From: Methylophaga sp.
GTDB lineage: Bacteria; Pseudomonadota; Gammaproteobacteria; Nitrosococcales; Methylophagaceae
NCBI RefSeq assembly: GCF_030651745.1
Contig: NZ_JAUSCC010000104.1
Span: forward strand, 1-8,649
Length of the DNA: 8,649 nucleotides
Reading direction: 5' to 3'
Shown here: positions 1 through 7,635 of the stretch, piece by piece
How positions within the stretch are numbered: the stretch's first letter is position 1
How the letters are laid out: each line of letters starts with the position of its first letter
The notes under the pieces: generated by a model
What the model was told of the DNA's origin: nothing
Seen by the model: the letters and a program-made list of their open reading frames with translations, nothing else
Database searches by the model: none
Translations under genes and position numbers: made by a program

Positions 1-72
1 TTTTACCAAGCGGGTAATCAATTCCGCAAGCTCTTCTGTAAACATGACGGACGGGGCAATGGTTTCTTTCAT
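1..72 (-). CDS. 5' end of an unidentified divergent gene
   Basis: The minus strand is open from an ATG at 72-70 to the window edge, giving 24 residues that begin MKETIAPSVMF and continue as an amphipathic acidic/hydrophobic stretch. This looks like ordinary protein. The plus-strand frame that stays open over the same bases reads as a Cys/His/Phe-rich string that does not. An in-frame stop lies about 50 bases upstream of the ATG, so the start must be close to it. The ribosome binding site is weak. The fragment is too short to assign a family. It matters because it places a divergent gene start directly against the broken 5' end of the ATPase fragment, so the defence operon does not continue intact to the left. 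Confidence 0.5.
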   Translation of the reverse strand, partial: MKETIAPSVMFTEELAELITRLVK

Positions 73-108
73 CTTTGTCGGCCTGAGGTATTTCGCAAAA
101 TTACCATT

Positions 109-1380
109 ATGACGGGATTTTTATGCCTGCGGTATCCCTTAGAATTCGACAGCAATCCCATTTATCAAACAGATTTGCTCGGTGAAAGTAACGATACCAG
201 CGAAACATCGGCGTTGATTGATGGCATATTGGGCGCGAACCAGTTGCTTATCCAACGCCAACCCGACAGTTGGGACATTAAGCGCGTTGACGAAGCCGAT
301 AGCCGCATCAAGGAGGTGTTGAAGCTCTTGCGCGAAACCCTCATCCGCAAACGTGAAAAACCTTATCCGGTTGTTGACTTGCGCGAACAGTTGGTTTCAC
401 CGCCTTATGGCATTCCCGCCTGTAACTTAGCCATGCTGGCTGCTATCGCCATTCGCCATGATGTCCCCCGCTTGCGCTGGGGAAGTTGCGGCACTGAAAC
501 CGATTTTGCAGTGAATTTGAACACGGCTTTCGTTGCTGGCAGTAAGCTTACTATTCGTTTGCATGATTTCAGTCCGAAACAATTAAAAAGTCTGCAAGCT
601 GTTAGCCAGTATTTTGGATTGACAAGAGAAACCGCGCAAACTGACGAAGATTTTGCTGGGCAAGCGGTCGCTAAATTGCGTGATTTTATCAGCCACAAAC
701 CTGGCGTAATCAAACAATCGCCACAATTGCATCAGCACGCCAAAGAGTTGGTGAAACTGTTTAATGCTGTCGGCAAGACACAGCAGGACATTGCCGAAAA
801 ACTGCTGGAATTGTTCGGCACGGAAAACGCCGGATACGCCTTAAAAACCGCACTGGATGATTTTGCCAGACTCGAAGATGCCAAACGCCATGAAATCGAA
901 CAAAGCTGGCAGGCGTTTTTGTCTAAGATTGGGTCAAACAAAACCAGTTTAATATTGCGCTTAACGCATGAGCAAGCCAGTCCCTTGGCTAAAAAGGTAG
1001 GCCATTTATTAGGGCGAGATAGTGTTAACTCGGATGATTTGGCTTTGGCGTTATTGGATAAAATTGTTGAGAGGTGTGAGGAGCGGGATATTCATCGGTG
1101 TCTTGGCCAATTAGATTTGTTGGTTGATTATCATCCGCCGCAATCGCCCTCTATTGTATCGCCACACCCACACACTTCGGCTGGTACAGGGCGAACAGAT
1201 GGTTATCCTTTTGTCCGTGAAGAGCAATTCCCTCCGGCAAGCGCCGGGGGAACAGACTCCGCACCGACTTGCACCGCCGAATTAGTGGCAAAACTACGCC
1301 AACAAATTGATCCGTTAAATCTACCCTCTGAGGTGATAAAGTCTGCCTTGCACGAGTTGTTGCGCAACTACGAGGTTTAA
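109..1380 (+). CDS. C-terminal fragment of a BrxC/PglY-like BREX ATPase, 5'-truncated
   Basis: This 423-residue product resembles the C-terminal third of the large (about 1200-residue) BrxC/PglY P-loop ATPases of BREX systems. Residues about 8-50 (RYPLEFDSNPIYQTDLL onward) match the 'YP..P.i..dLl' segment after the ATPase core. Residues 88-124 contain LREQLVSPPYGIPACN and the hydrophobic helix typical of the 'PPYG' region. The end (residues 386-423) is a helical tail. There is no Walker A or B motif, so the nucleotide-binding half is missing. The frame stays open upstream to the window edge, but that stretch does not look like protein and a divergent gene begins at 72. ATG 109 has no clear ribosome binding site. 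Residues about 343-385 are a Pro/Gly/Ser/Thr-rich insert. The gene sits 3 bp before pglZ, the normal BREX order. It is probably a non-functional remnant. A free-standing C-terminal subunit is the alternative. The family assignment rests on motif resemblance and context. Confidence 0.6.
   Translation: MTGFLCLRYPLEFDSNPIYQTDLLGESNDTSETSALIDGILGANQLLIQRQPDSWDIKRVDEADSRIKEVLKLLRETLIRKREKPYPVVDLREQLVSPPYGIPACNLAMLAAIAIRHDVPRLRWGSCGTETDFAVNLNTAFVAGSKLTIRLHDFSPKQLKSLQAVSQYFGLTRETAQTDEDFAGQAVAKLRDFISHKPGVIKQSPQLHQHAKELVKLFNAVGKTQQDIAEKLLELFGTENAGYALKTALDDFARLEDAKRHEIEQSWQAFLSKIGSNKTSLILRLTHEQASPLAKKVGHLLGRDSVNSDDLALALLDKIVERCEERDIHRCLGQLDLLVDYHPPQSPSIVSPHPHTSAGTGRTDGYPFVREEQFPPASAGGTDSAPTCTAELVAKLRQQIDPLNLPSEVIKSALHELLRNYEV
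1230..1250. repeat. GC-rich hairpin inside an in-frame linker insertion
   Basis: CCCTCCGGC (1230-1238) and GCCGGGGG (1243-1250) form an 8-bp stem, with one G-T pair, around the loop AAGC. It lies inside the low-complexity segment of about 1135-1262 in the ATPase fragment and departs from the composition of the surrounding gene. A few bases upstream, AGGGCGAAC (about 1187-1195) recalls the short dispersed intergenic repeats of some proteobacteria. The stretch may be a decayed palindromic repeat that landed in frame. It has no T-run and is not a terminator. Confidence 0.45.
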
Positions 1381-1383
1381 ACC

Positions 1384-3660
1384 ATGCCCGTACAACTCAT
1401 TTTGGATTATTTTGGGGTTGATACCGATGACGCGCTTTGTGTCGAGCCTTCTGAACAGGCCATTGACGCGACAACACGGCAAATTTACCAATATTTACGC
1501 GAGCAATCCCCTTCGCTGCACCGTGTGCGTTTGACGAGCGCGGCGTTGCATCGCCGTTTTGAACACTTTGAAGGTTTGGAAGGAGTCCTGAAAACCAAGG
1601 TGTTAATACCCCGCGCTGTGCTATCCGAAACATTTAAAACGGCCCTTCCCGATTGGCTGACGAATGAGGCTTGTGTGGCGTTGGGGTTATTAAAAAATGC
1701 GTTGATTGAACTGCCTTTTAAAGCATTTGAGAAAAATTTATTACACGTTTGTAGCGCGGATTTAATTTCTGGTCAAGATTTCCATGTGTTTATCGAGGCT
1801 TTAAAAAAACAACCCGATGCTTTTTTGTCGTTGCTTGAATATGAAGCGATAAAAAAAATCCTACTTGCCCACCTTGAATTTGATTTAAGCATTGAACACA
1901 ACACCGCTGTGATATTTATTGCTGAATTAGTGGTGAACGGCGCTATACACGGATTTTTAGAAACACTCACCTACCAGCAACATTTATTTTATTTACGCCG
2001 CTTTGTTAGTCGTCATCAGTTAGAAATCGCTCTTCCGGCTCAAGCCTTACCCTCGCCGTTATTGACATTGCCGCTGTTATATTTGAACGAAACAACAGCA
2101 AATTCACTGGTCGAAAAATTTTCTTTGGTATTAAATGCTGCGGTGCGAAAAGTTTTAGCTAATGAAATGCCGGCTGAAGCATTAGCTGATTTATTTATCG
2201 CTGATTGGCCTGGGCTTTGGGCAGACACAGCAGGCTTAATTGAAAACAATCCGGCGATTGTCAGCGAAGCACTGGCACACAAGCTAGCCATTTTTTCCAG
2301 TCCCGAAGCATCCCAGTTAGCTGAAAAATTAAAACAAACCTCGTATCCTTTGCTTGCTAATTCCGCCAGCGTAGAAGATGTGTTGGCATGGAGTGAAGGT
2401 TATTTTGAGTATTGCCGCCATGCGTTTTCGTACAAGCGAACACTCGACGAAACCATTAACGGCAGTTTTACCGACTGGCTACTTTCACAAACCGCACGAA
2501 TTTCACGCTCTGAATCCTATTGGTTACGTTGTAGCCAACAAATTACTAAATTTCTGCAAGCTGATAATTACGCAGTCGTTGTGGTAATGGTCGATGCGCT
2601 TTCGACGTTGAATCAGGATGTGTTGCTGGCTGAACTGGAATCACTCAGGCAACAGGAACAGTTGACATTGATTTGTGAAACCTTATTTGCACCCCTTCCG
2701 ACTTTAACCGAAGTGGGAAAAATGGCGGTGCTAACAGGAAAGCCTAGCCATCAACTGCCTAACGATCAAGAAACCGCGTTACGGGAAACTTATGAGACTT
2801 TTTTACCCGAAGCGCAGTCGTTAAAAGTTGCGCGAAGTTGGCGCGAATCTAAAAATGAAAATTTGGACGCACACACTAAATTATTCGTCATTTTTGAAAA
2901 TGAACTGGACGACCGCTTGCATAAGGGTATTAATTTTGAAAAGCTTTGCAGCGATTTGAAGCCGATTAGCCATCAGATAAAAACTAAAATTAAAAGCTTA
3001 ACTAAAGATGCGCAGGTGTTAGGGCGTGACATTGTGTTTTTCATTACCGCTGATCACGGGATGACCGTCACGCAAAAATTTTACCGTGGCGAATCGTTTG
3101 GCGACATTAAAGATCGTGTTTTTAAGCTCAAATCACCAGTCACCGAAATCCCGTCTGATTTTGTGCTTATCAATAATTATCTCATCCCCAAACAACGCTG
3201 GCGTTTAACCGCTGACGGGCATCTTGCCCACGGAGGCTTAACACCCGAAGAAGTGTTGATTCCTTTCATTACATTAACGACTAAAACACCCGAACAGGCT
3301 AAAACGTACATTGACGTTAGCCTTGAAAGTAAGCAAGCCCGACGCATTGGTGACAAATGCTGGCAAATTGATTTGTTACTAGCTTCAAATGTGGCAGCAA
3401 ACGATATTCGGATTAAAATCAATGATGCGAGTTTTTCAGGTTGCGAAACAGTGGACAGTTTGCGTGTCAATAAAAGCCAGAAAGTGGTATTACGGTTTAA
3501 TTGCATTAATGAACAAGAAGGATTGGTGCAAATGGAACTGGCTATTTCTTACCTCCGTTCTGGTGCAAACGAACAGATTAATAAATTCATCGACGTTAAT
3601 TTCCCCGCATCATTGCTTGAAAAAGATGTAGGCACGCAAAGTTTTGAGGATATGTTTTGA
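1384..3660 (+). CDS. pglZ: BREX PglZ-type alkaline-phosphatase-superfamily protein
   Basis: This 758-residue protein is the PglZ component of a BREX phage-defence system. PglZ belongs to the alkaline phosphatase/phosphodiesterase superfamily and is a core member of every BREX type, though its substrate is unknown. A helical N-terminal half (about 1-390) precedes the catalytic domain. The order of motifs is right: VVVVMVDALS with metal-binding Asp404; LPTLTEVGKMAVLTG with candidate nucleophiles Thr440/Thr442; FITADHGMT with Asp557-His558; and HLAHGGLTPEEVLIPF with His616. A beta-rich C-terminal region (about 630-758) follows. ATG 1384 is preceded by GAGG (1372-1375) at 8-base spacing and lies 3 bp after the ATPase stop. 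The 3' end overlaps the brxL start. All metal-site motifs survive, so this gene looks intact although its upstream partner is truncated. The sub-type (BREX-4-like rather than type 1 or 3) is inferred from gene order and from the short BrxL. Confidence 0.9.
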   Translation: MPVQLILDYFGVDTDDALCVEPSEQAIDATTRQIYQYLREQSPSLHRVRLTSAALHRRFEHFEGLEGVLKTKVLIPRAVLSETFKTALPDWLTNEACVALGLLKNALIELPFKAFEKNLLHVCSADLISGQDFHVFIEALKKQPDAFLSLLEYEAIKKILLAHLEFDLSIEHNTAVIFIAELVVNGAIHGFLETLTYQQHLFYLRRFVSRHQLEIALPAQALPSPLLTLPLLYLNETTANSLVEKFSLVLNAAVRKVLANEMPAEALADLFIADWPGLWADTAGLIENNPAIVSEALAHKLAIFSSPEASQLAEKLKQTSYPLLANSASVEDVLAWSEGYFEYCRHAFSYKRTLDETINGSFTDWLLSQTARISRSESYWLRCSQQITKFLQADNYAVVVVMVDALSTLNQDVLLAELESLRQQEQLTLICETLFAPLPTLTEVGKMAVLTGKPSHQLPNDQETALRETYETFLPEAQSLKVARSWRESKNENLDAHTKLFVIFENELDDRLHKGINFEKLCSDLKPISHQIKTKIKSLTKDAQVLGRDIVFFITADHGMTVTQKFYRGESFGDIKDRVFKLKSPVTEIPSDFVLINNYLIPKQRWRLTADGHLAHGGLTPEEVLIPFITLTTKTPEQAKTYIDVSLESKQARRIGDKCWQIDLLLASNVAANDIRIKINDASFSGCETVDSLRVNKSQKVVLRFNCINEQEGLVQMELAISYLRSGANEQINKFIDVNFPASLLEKDVGTQSFEDMF
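3646..3650 (+). promoter_or_regulatory. Ribosome binding site GAGGA setting a TTG start for brxL
   Basis: GAGGA ends six bases before TTG 3657, whose last two bases are the first two of the pglZ TGA stop (3658-3660). The nearer ATG at 3652 is in another frame. The site, the overlap and the match of the resulting N-terminus to a BrxL-like protein all favour TTG as the start. Termination and reinitiation would couple brxL translation to pglZ. Confidence 0.7.
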
Positions 3661-5063
3661 CAGCTATAGACCCGCAACAGCTCGATGCAAAAATAGCCGC
3701 CGCTTTCGGTGAATTGACCATTGATAAGGCATTAGTCCGGCAATTAAAAATCCGTGAAAAGCGTACCATTCCTAGTTTCGTTGAGGAATGGCTGATTTCC
3801 CGTTTTAAGAAACCAGATCAAACGGATGCGGAAATTTACCAAGTGATAACCGACTTTATGAGCCGACATTTGCCAGCTAAAAATGAAAAAGAAAAAATCA
3901 AATACCGCTTACAGTCAGGTGAATCCATTGTTTTGCTGGATCGCTTTGATGTCCGCATAGACATTAAAAAAAGCGAAAAATTATTGACCATTCCTTGTCT
4001 GGATGAACGTAACGCCCGTGTTTCTGATGACGTATTGAATGCCAACCAAATCCTATTAGAAGGCGGGCAATGGGGGGCTGGGCGTTTGTTTGTCAGGCCT
4101 GAAGGCAAAATAAACGTGATTGAACTGACCGAATTCCACCCTATGCAATCGGGTAAAGTTCGGCTTGAACAGCTGGTAAAAGCGCGGGAAGAATTTACCA
4201 CTCGGGAATGGATAGCGTTGTTGATGAGGACGATGGGCTACGAACCCGCCGCTTATAACGAAGACCAGCAAAATCATGTCATCTTGCGCTTATTGCCGCT
4301 ATTGCAAAACAACCTTAATTTAATGGAACTGGCGCCAAAAGGCACGGGCAAGTCTTTTATTTATTCAAACCTAAGCCGTTATGTTTGGCTGAACAGCGGC
4401 GGGGCATTAACCCAAGCGCAACTGTTTAAAAACCTAAACACCAAGGAAGTTGGTTTATTAGGTCGCCATGATTTATTGGTGCTTGATGAAGGCCAGTCGA
4501 TTAGTTTTAAGGGCGAAGACGACATACAGGCCAAGTTTAAGGATTATTTGGAATCCGGTCATTTCAGCATCGGCAACGATAAAATCACCAGTGAATGCGG
4601 GTTGATCGTATTGGCGAATATTGAGTTGTATCAAGGTCTGCCCCGTCAAAGCGACTATATCCGCCATTTGCCGGACATGTTTCATGAAAGTGCCTTGATG
4701 GATCGTTTTCACGGCATTATTCCTGGTTGGAAAATCCCGCGTTTTAAAGTCAATTGTGTCGCCCAAGGATTGGGAATTAAAGCGGATGTGTTCGGTGAAT
4801 ATCTTCACCAGTTGCGAACAGTTAGCTATGCAGAATTCCCATTTGGCAAACCTCCAGTTTTCACCGGCGACAGTGACAGCCGCGATGTCAAAGCCGTATC
4901 CCGCCTTGCTACTGCATTATCAAAATTATTGCTGCTCAATCCTGACCATCCTGATTATGAAGCTTATGTATTGAATCCGGCGAAGGATTTAAGGGCAAGG
5001 GTAAGGTCACAACTGGCTGAATTAGACCCGCATGAGTTTACGGCGGAGTTGAGGGTTTATTAA
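3657..5063 (+). CDS. brxL: BrxL AAA+ protein, short form without the Lon protease domain
   Basis: This 468-residue protein is the BrxL component of BREX. BrxL proteins are Lon-related AAA+ ATPases; studied members assemble on DNA and are needed for restriction of phage in several BREX types. The N-terminal 200 residues form the BrxL substrate/DNA-binding region. The ATPase core follows: Walker A APKGTGKS (226-233, Lys232), Walker B LLVLDEGQ (Asp277-Glu278), a sensor-1-like LANIE (Asn321), and an arginine-finger-like DRFHGIIPGW (Arg350). The protein ends about 110 residues after this, with no Ser-Lys protease domain. I recall a BrxL subfamily of about 470 residues, so this is a normal length for the short type and not a truncation. 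Long BrxL proteins are about 650-700 residues. Start is TTG, overlapping the pglZ stop. No gene follows on this strand, so it is the last gene of the operon. Confidence 0.87.
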   Translation: MTAIDPQQLDAKIAAAFGELTIDKALVRQLKIREKRTIPSFVEEWLISRFKKPDQTDAEIYQVITDFMSRHLPAKNEKEKIKYRLQSGESIVLLDRFDVRIDIKKSEKLLTIPCLDERNARVSDDVLNANQILLEGGQWGAGRLFVRPEGKINVIELTEFHPMQSGKVRLEQLVKAREEFTTREWIALLMRTMGYEPAAYNEDQQNHVILRLLPLLQNNLNLMELAPKGTGKSFIYSNLSRYVWLNSGGALTQAQLFKNLNTKEVGLLGRHDLLVLDEGQSISFKGEDDIQAKFKDYLESGHFSIGNDKITSECGLIVLANIELYQGLPRQSDYIRHLPDMFHESALMDRFHGIIPGWKIPRFKVNCVAQGLGIKADVFGEYLHQLRTVSYAEFPFGKPPVFTGDSDSRDVKAVSRLATALSKLLLLNPDHPDYEAYVLNPAKDLRARVRSQLAELDPHEFTAELRVY

Positions 5064-5092
5064 TGAAAACAAAAAAAAGCTAAACGTTTTTT
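5064..5092. terminator. Possible weak AT-rich terminator between convergent genes
   Basis: Only 16 bases separate the brxL stop from the stop of the minus-strand methyltransferase gene. The junction holds an A-run (5071-5078), the palindrome AAACGTTT (5082-5089) and a T-run (5087-5092). AAAAC (5066-5070) can pair with GTTTT (5086-5090). On each strand a U-run would lie at the gene end, but there is no GC-rich stem. This is weak evidence for a bidirectional terminator. Confidence 0.22.
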
Positions 5093-7614
5093 ACTAGTCT
5101 CCGCTTCCGCGGAATTTGGCATCCCAAATCCGTCATGACTAAATCCACATATTCCTTTTTCTGTACCAGACCGAAGCTTACGTGTATGGGCCGATTTTCT
5201 CCATAGAAGTACAGGCGATCATAAGGCGTATTCTCGGCAATCCAATCGGCAACTTCCCGCATGTTTTCATCATCGACAATGAAATCAATTGCAGCGCCAA
5301 GCCTCGGGCAAATTAAATTTTTCTTGCTATTGAGTTCGTGCGCAGCATGTTGATCCAATTTTGGAGCAACTCGTTTTTTAATATGCTTACCCAATTCATG
5401 CGAACAAAACCCGTAGGTCAGCCTGATCATGCCAAAATATTCGATCACCGGGTCGAGTATATTGATGGCTAGATCATATAGTGCATTATAGCTATCGGCT
5501 TGTTTGGGGAGATTGGATATGCCCGTAGCTTGTTGAGTTTCTCCGCATTCGATGAGTCCCCTATACGTCAGATAGCTTCCACACGACTCATCGAGATCAG
5601 GTATTGAACGACTACGAATCAGTTCAAAGCCATCAACTTCCCAGCGAGCGCGAGCTAAAGTTTGCCGAAACTCTTCGGGTTTTGGACCGTAACCGCTCAA
5701 ATCAAATAGGTTTAACGCCTGCAACTGTTCATCAAAATTAAGTTGTTCAGCGTAGCGAGGGTATTCCTCGTTAATGAACCGTGATTTTAGATAGAGGTTA
5801 GTCGGTTCGAATGCGTCGCCGTATTCGTAAAGATCGAATGTCTGTTCTCGTAGATTGATTTTGACCCGTTCGAGCAAGCGTGGGATGGGCTGATTTTCAA
5901 AGTCGTCGTAGCGCATCAAGCTTAATTTGCCGGACTGGCTATGGATTTTGATTAAATCCGTTTGTTCAATATCGCCATACAAAATCGTGGCGCAGCCGAT
6001 ATAAATCCTCAGCAAAGCCGGAAGTTCATGAACCATGCGGGTGTGCAGATGTAACGCTTCGCCTTCATCCAGAAATCCCAGTCCTTGCTCTGTCGCGTGT
6101 TGACAAGCTTCAGCAATAAGCTCGGCATTACCAATCTTGAATAAAATCGATCGGGCTGTTTCGATGGCATTTTGATAATCGCCGAAAAAGGCTTTGATGT
6201 CTTTTTGCAGACCCGCTTCCAAATGTTTGTAGGGTTTTCGTTTTGAAAAAGTCTGTAATGCAAAGTAGGTGACTAAATCTTCGATTTTGCTGTGCCGAGC
6301 CTGTTCAAACAGCGCGTCTTCATTGTGGTCCAGTGTGAAGCGAATGGCTTTGCTGATACTGCCAAAGGCTTCGATGAGTTCAATCAGCGAATCGATTTCC
6401 GTTTTGTCGGGTAGCCGACCCAGTTCCAGAATAGTCTGCCACAGCGGGTCGATAAGGTGTTTGTACGCCAGATACTTCTTCTCATTTCGAGACAGTTTTG
6501 GCTCAGACAGCGAACGGGGTCTATGCGATAGGCGTAATACATTACGTTGGCTTCGTTGTCGGCCAAGCAAAAAGCGCTGTTCCGCGTCTTGATTTTTAAA
6601 TACAAAAAAAATGCCGGGCGCGACGGGAATGGCGTCCGTTTCCAAGGTATCCGTTAAAAATTCTTTAAGCTCGCTTTGGGTAAAGTATTTTTGGAAGGTA
6701 TTGCGCTGGGTAATGACGCCATCGTTAAAAGCCAGGCCTTTAAATGCATTCTGGTTGAAGAGCATGGCTGAAACCACTAAGACTTGGTTAGCCAGGTTAT
6801 AAGCGCCAAGCAATGCTTCCAGTCTTTCCTGATAGTTTTCGATGACATTGATCACAAAGCCGAGATTCACAATATCTGCGAGTTGCTTTGGCTGCTCAGG
6901 CGCGTAATGCGGGTCCCAGCCGGATACCGGAATGGCATTGTCTGATAAATTGCGTATGTCATCGCCTTTGCCGCAACCGTAATCGAATACGGTTAATGAG
7001 CCATCTAAAAATCCGTGACGTGCCAAGCATTGCATCGGCGCAGATAAATTACTGCGGGAAAGTGCCGTGAGATGCCGGGCAATGCTTGCGCTTTCAGACG
7101 ATTCAACCGTCAGGCTGTCAGTCGCTTCATCGTTGCCAATCGGGACAAAGTGGTAACCGATGAGTTGAAACCCTGTGTCGCGAATTAAGGCGTCCCAGGC
7201 TTGTTTGAAGCCGATTTTGATGGGATTTTCGAATAGGCCTAGCTGCTCGGCGGTCTCGGTCAATTGCTTAAATTGCTCAATGTTTGGCGTGTCGCGGCCC
7301 AGTAATAATTCCTTGCGATGTAAAATAGGCGGATTTAACGAGGTTTGATAACTGCGTTTTTCGACTTTTTGCTGGGTAAGGTCGATGCGAAAACTCGTTT
7401 CTAACGCAGGAAATGGCTCTTCGAAGAAATTGGGGTACCACAGTAAGGACAGCCTGTTTGATTTGCCATCGTACTTGATGACATTGTAATCCTGACTCGG
7501 TTTTAAATTGGCTAAGGTTTCAGCGGTCTTGATGGTCTCTTGAACCTCGGCAGCTTGTGATGCCGTAAGACTATAGTGCCAATAAACAGTGGTTAGAACT
7601 TTTTTGCCGAACAT
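5080..7614 (-). CDS. DNA phosphorothioation-associated putative methyltransferase with M15-like C-terminal domain
   Basis: This 844-residue protein matches the family named DNA phosphorothioation-associated putative methyltransferase, often encoded beside dnd genes and of unproven function. Residues about 44-158 form a beta-rich N-terminal unit including NPPILHRKE. Residues about 180-345 are a Rossmann methyltransferase core: motif I VFDYGCGKGDD (209-219, SAM binding), GWDPHY (232-237) and NLGFVINVIE (250-259). Residues about 355-540 are helical, with LGRLPDKTEID. Residues 553-672 repeat the N-terminal unit (18 of 62 positions identical without gaps, 44-105 against 553-614). Residues about 705-816 resemble zinc D-Ala-D-Ala peptidases of M15 type, with LTYGFCSHE, LGAAIDFIV and PIHVSFG. 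The methyltransferase lacks the NPPY/DPPY motif of amino-methylases, so base specificity cannot be read. ATG 7614 follows AAGG (7624-7627) at 9 bases. It lies 21 bp downstream of the desulfurase gene on the same strand, probably in one transcript. It appears intact. Confidence 0.82.
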   Translation of the reverse strand: MFGKKVLTTVYWHYSLTASQAAEVQETIKTAETLANLKPSQDYNVIKYDGKSNRLSLLWYPNFFEEPFPALETSFRIDLTQQKVEKRSYQTSLNPPILHRKELLLGRDTPNIEQFKQLTETAEQLGLFENPIKIGFKQAWDALIRDTGFQLIGYHFVPIGNDEATDSLTVESSESASIARHLTALSRSNLSAPMQCLARHGFLDGSLTVFDYGCGKGDDIRNLSDNAIPVSGWDPHYAPEQPKQLADIVNLGFVINVIENYQERLEALLGAYNLANQVLVVSAMLFNQNAFKGLAFNDGVITQRNTFQKYFTQSELKEFLTDTLETDAIPVAPGIFFVFKNQDAEQRFLLGRQRSQRNVLRLSHRPRSLSEPKLSRNEKKYLAYKHLIDPLWQTILELGRLPDKTEIDSLIELIEAFGSISKAIRFTLDHNEDALFEQARHSKIEDLVTYFALQTFSKRKPYKHLEAGLQKDIKAFFGDYQNAIETARSILFKIGNAELIAEACQHATEQGLGFLDEGEALHLHTRMVHELPALLRIYIGCATILYGDIEQTDLIKIHSQSGKLSLMRYDDFENQPIPRLLERVKINLREQTFDLYEYGDAFEPTNLYLKSRFINEEYPRYAEQLNFDEQLQALNLFDLSGYGPKPEEFRQTLARARWEVDGFELIRSRSIPDLDESCGSYLTYRGLIECGETQQATGISNLPKQADSYNALYDLAINILDPVIEYFGMIRLTYGFCSHELGKHIKKRVAPKLDQHAAHELNSKKNLICPRLGAAIDFIVDDENMREVADWIAENTPYDRLYFYGENRPIHVSFGLVQKKEYVDLVMTDLGCQIPRKRRLVKNV
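5773..5958 (-). repeat. Protein-level repeat, copy B (residues 553-614)
   Basis: This is the second copy of the duplicated unit in the methyltransferase protein, located after the methyltransferase and helical regions. It keeps the pattern IK....S..LSL..Y..F...P.P.L of copy A but has lost the NPPILHRKE signature (here EPTNLYLKS). This suggests an old duplication with divergence of function. Confidence 0.7.
7300..7485 (-). repeat. Protein-level repeat, copy A (residues 44-105)
   Basis: This segment aligns without gaps to residues 553-614 of the same protein at a constant offset of 509. Shared residues include I46, K47, S52, L55, S56, L57, Y60, F63, P67, P69, L71, I77, L79, Q82, Y89, P95, L98 and K101. 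Similarity continues more loosely to about residue 158, where GFQLI matches GFELI of the second copy. Confidence 0.7.
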
Positions 7615-7635
7615 GCGGTTACGCCTTAATACCGT

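Noticed and set aside
1..108. Continuation of the ATPase frame upstream of ATG 109 to the window edge
   Set aside because: The frame has no stop but its translation is rich in Cys, His and Phe and unlike the family, while the opposite strand reads as plausible protein. Treated as accidental.
3177..3506. 109-codon minus-strand frame opposite pglZ
   Set aside because: It lies antisense to a well-supported coding region, has biased composition and no start signal. It is a shadow frame.
5080..7614. Classic adenine or cytosine DNA methyltransferase assignment for the 844-residue protein
   Set aside because: Motif I is clear, but there is no NPPY/DPPY motif or cytosine-methylase PC motif, so the base-modifying activity cannot be claimed.
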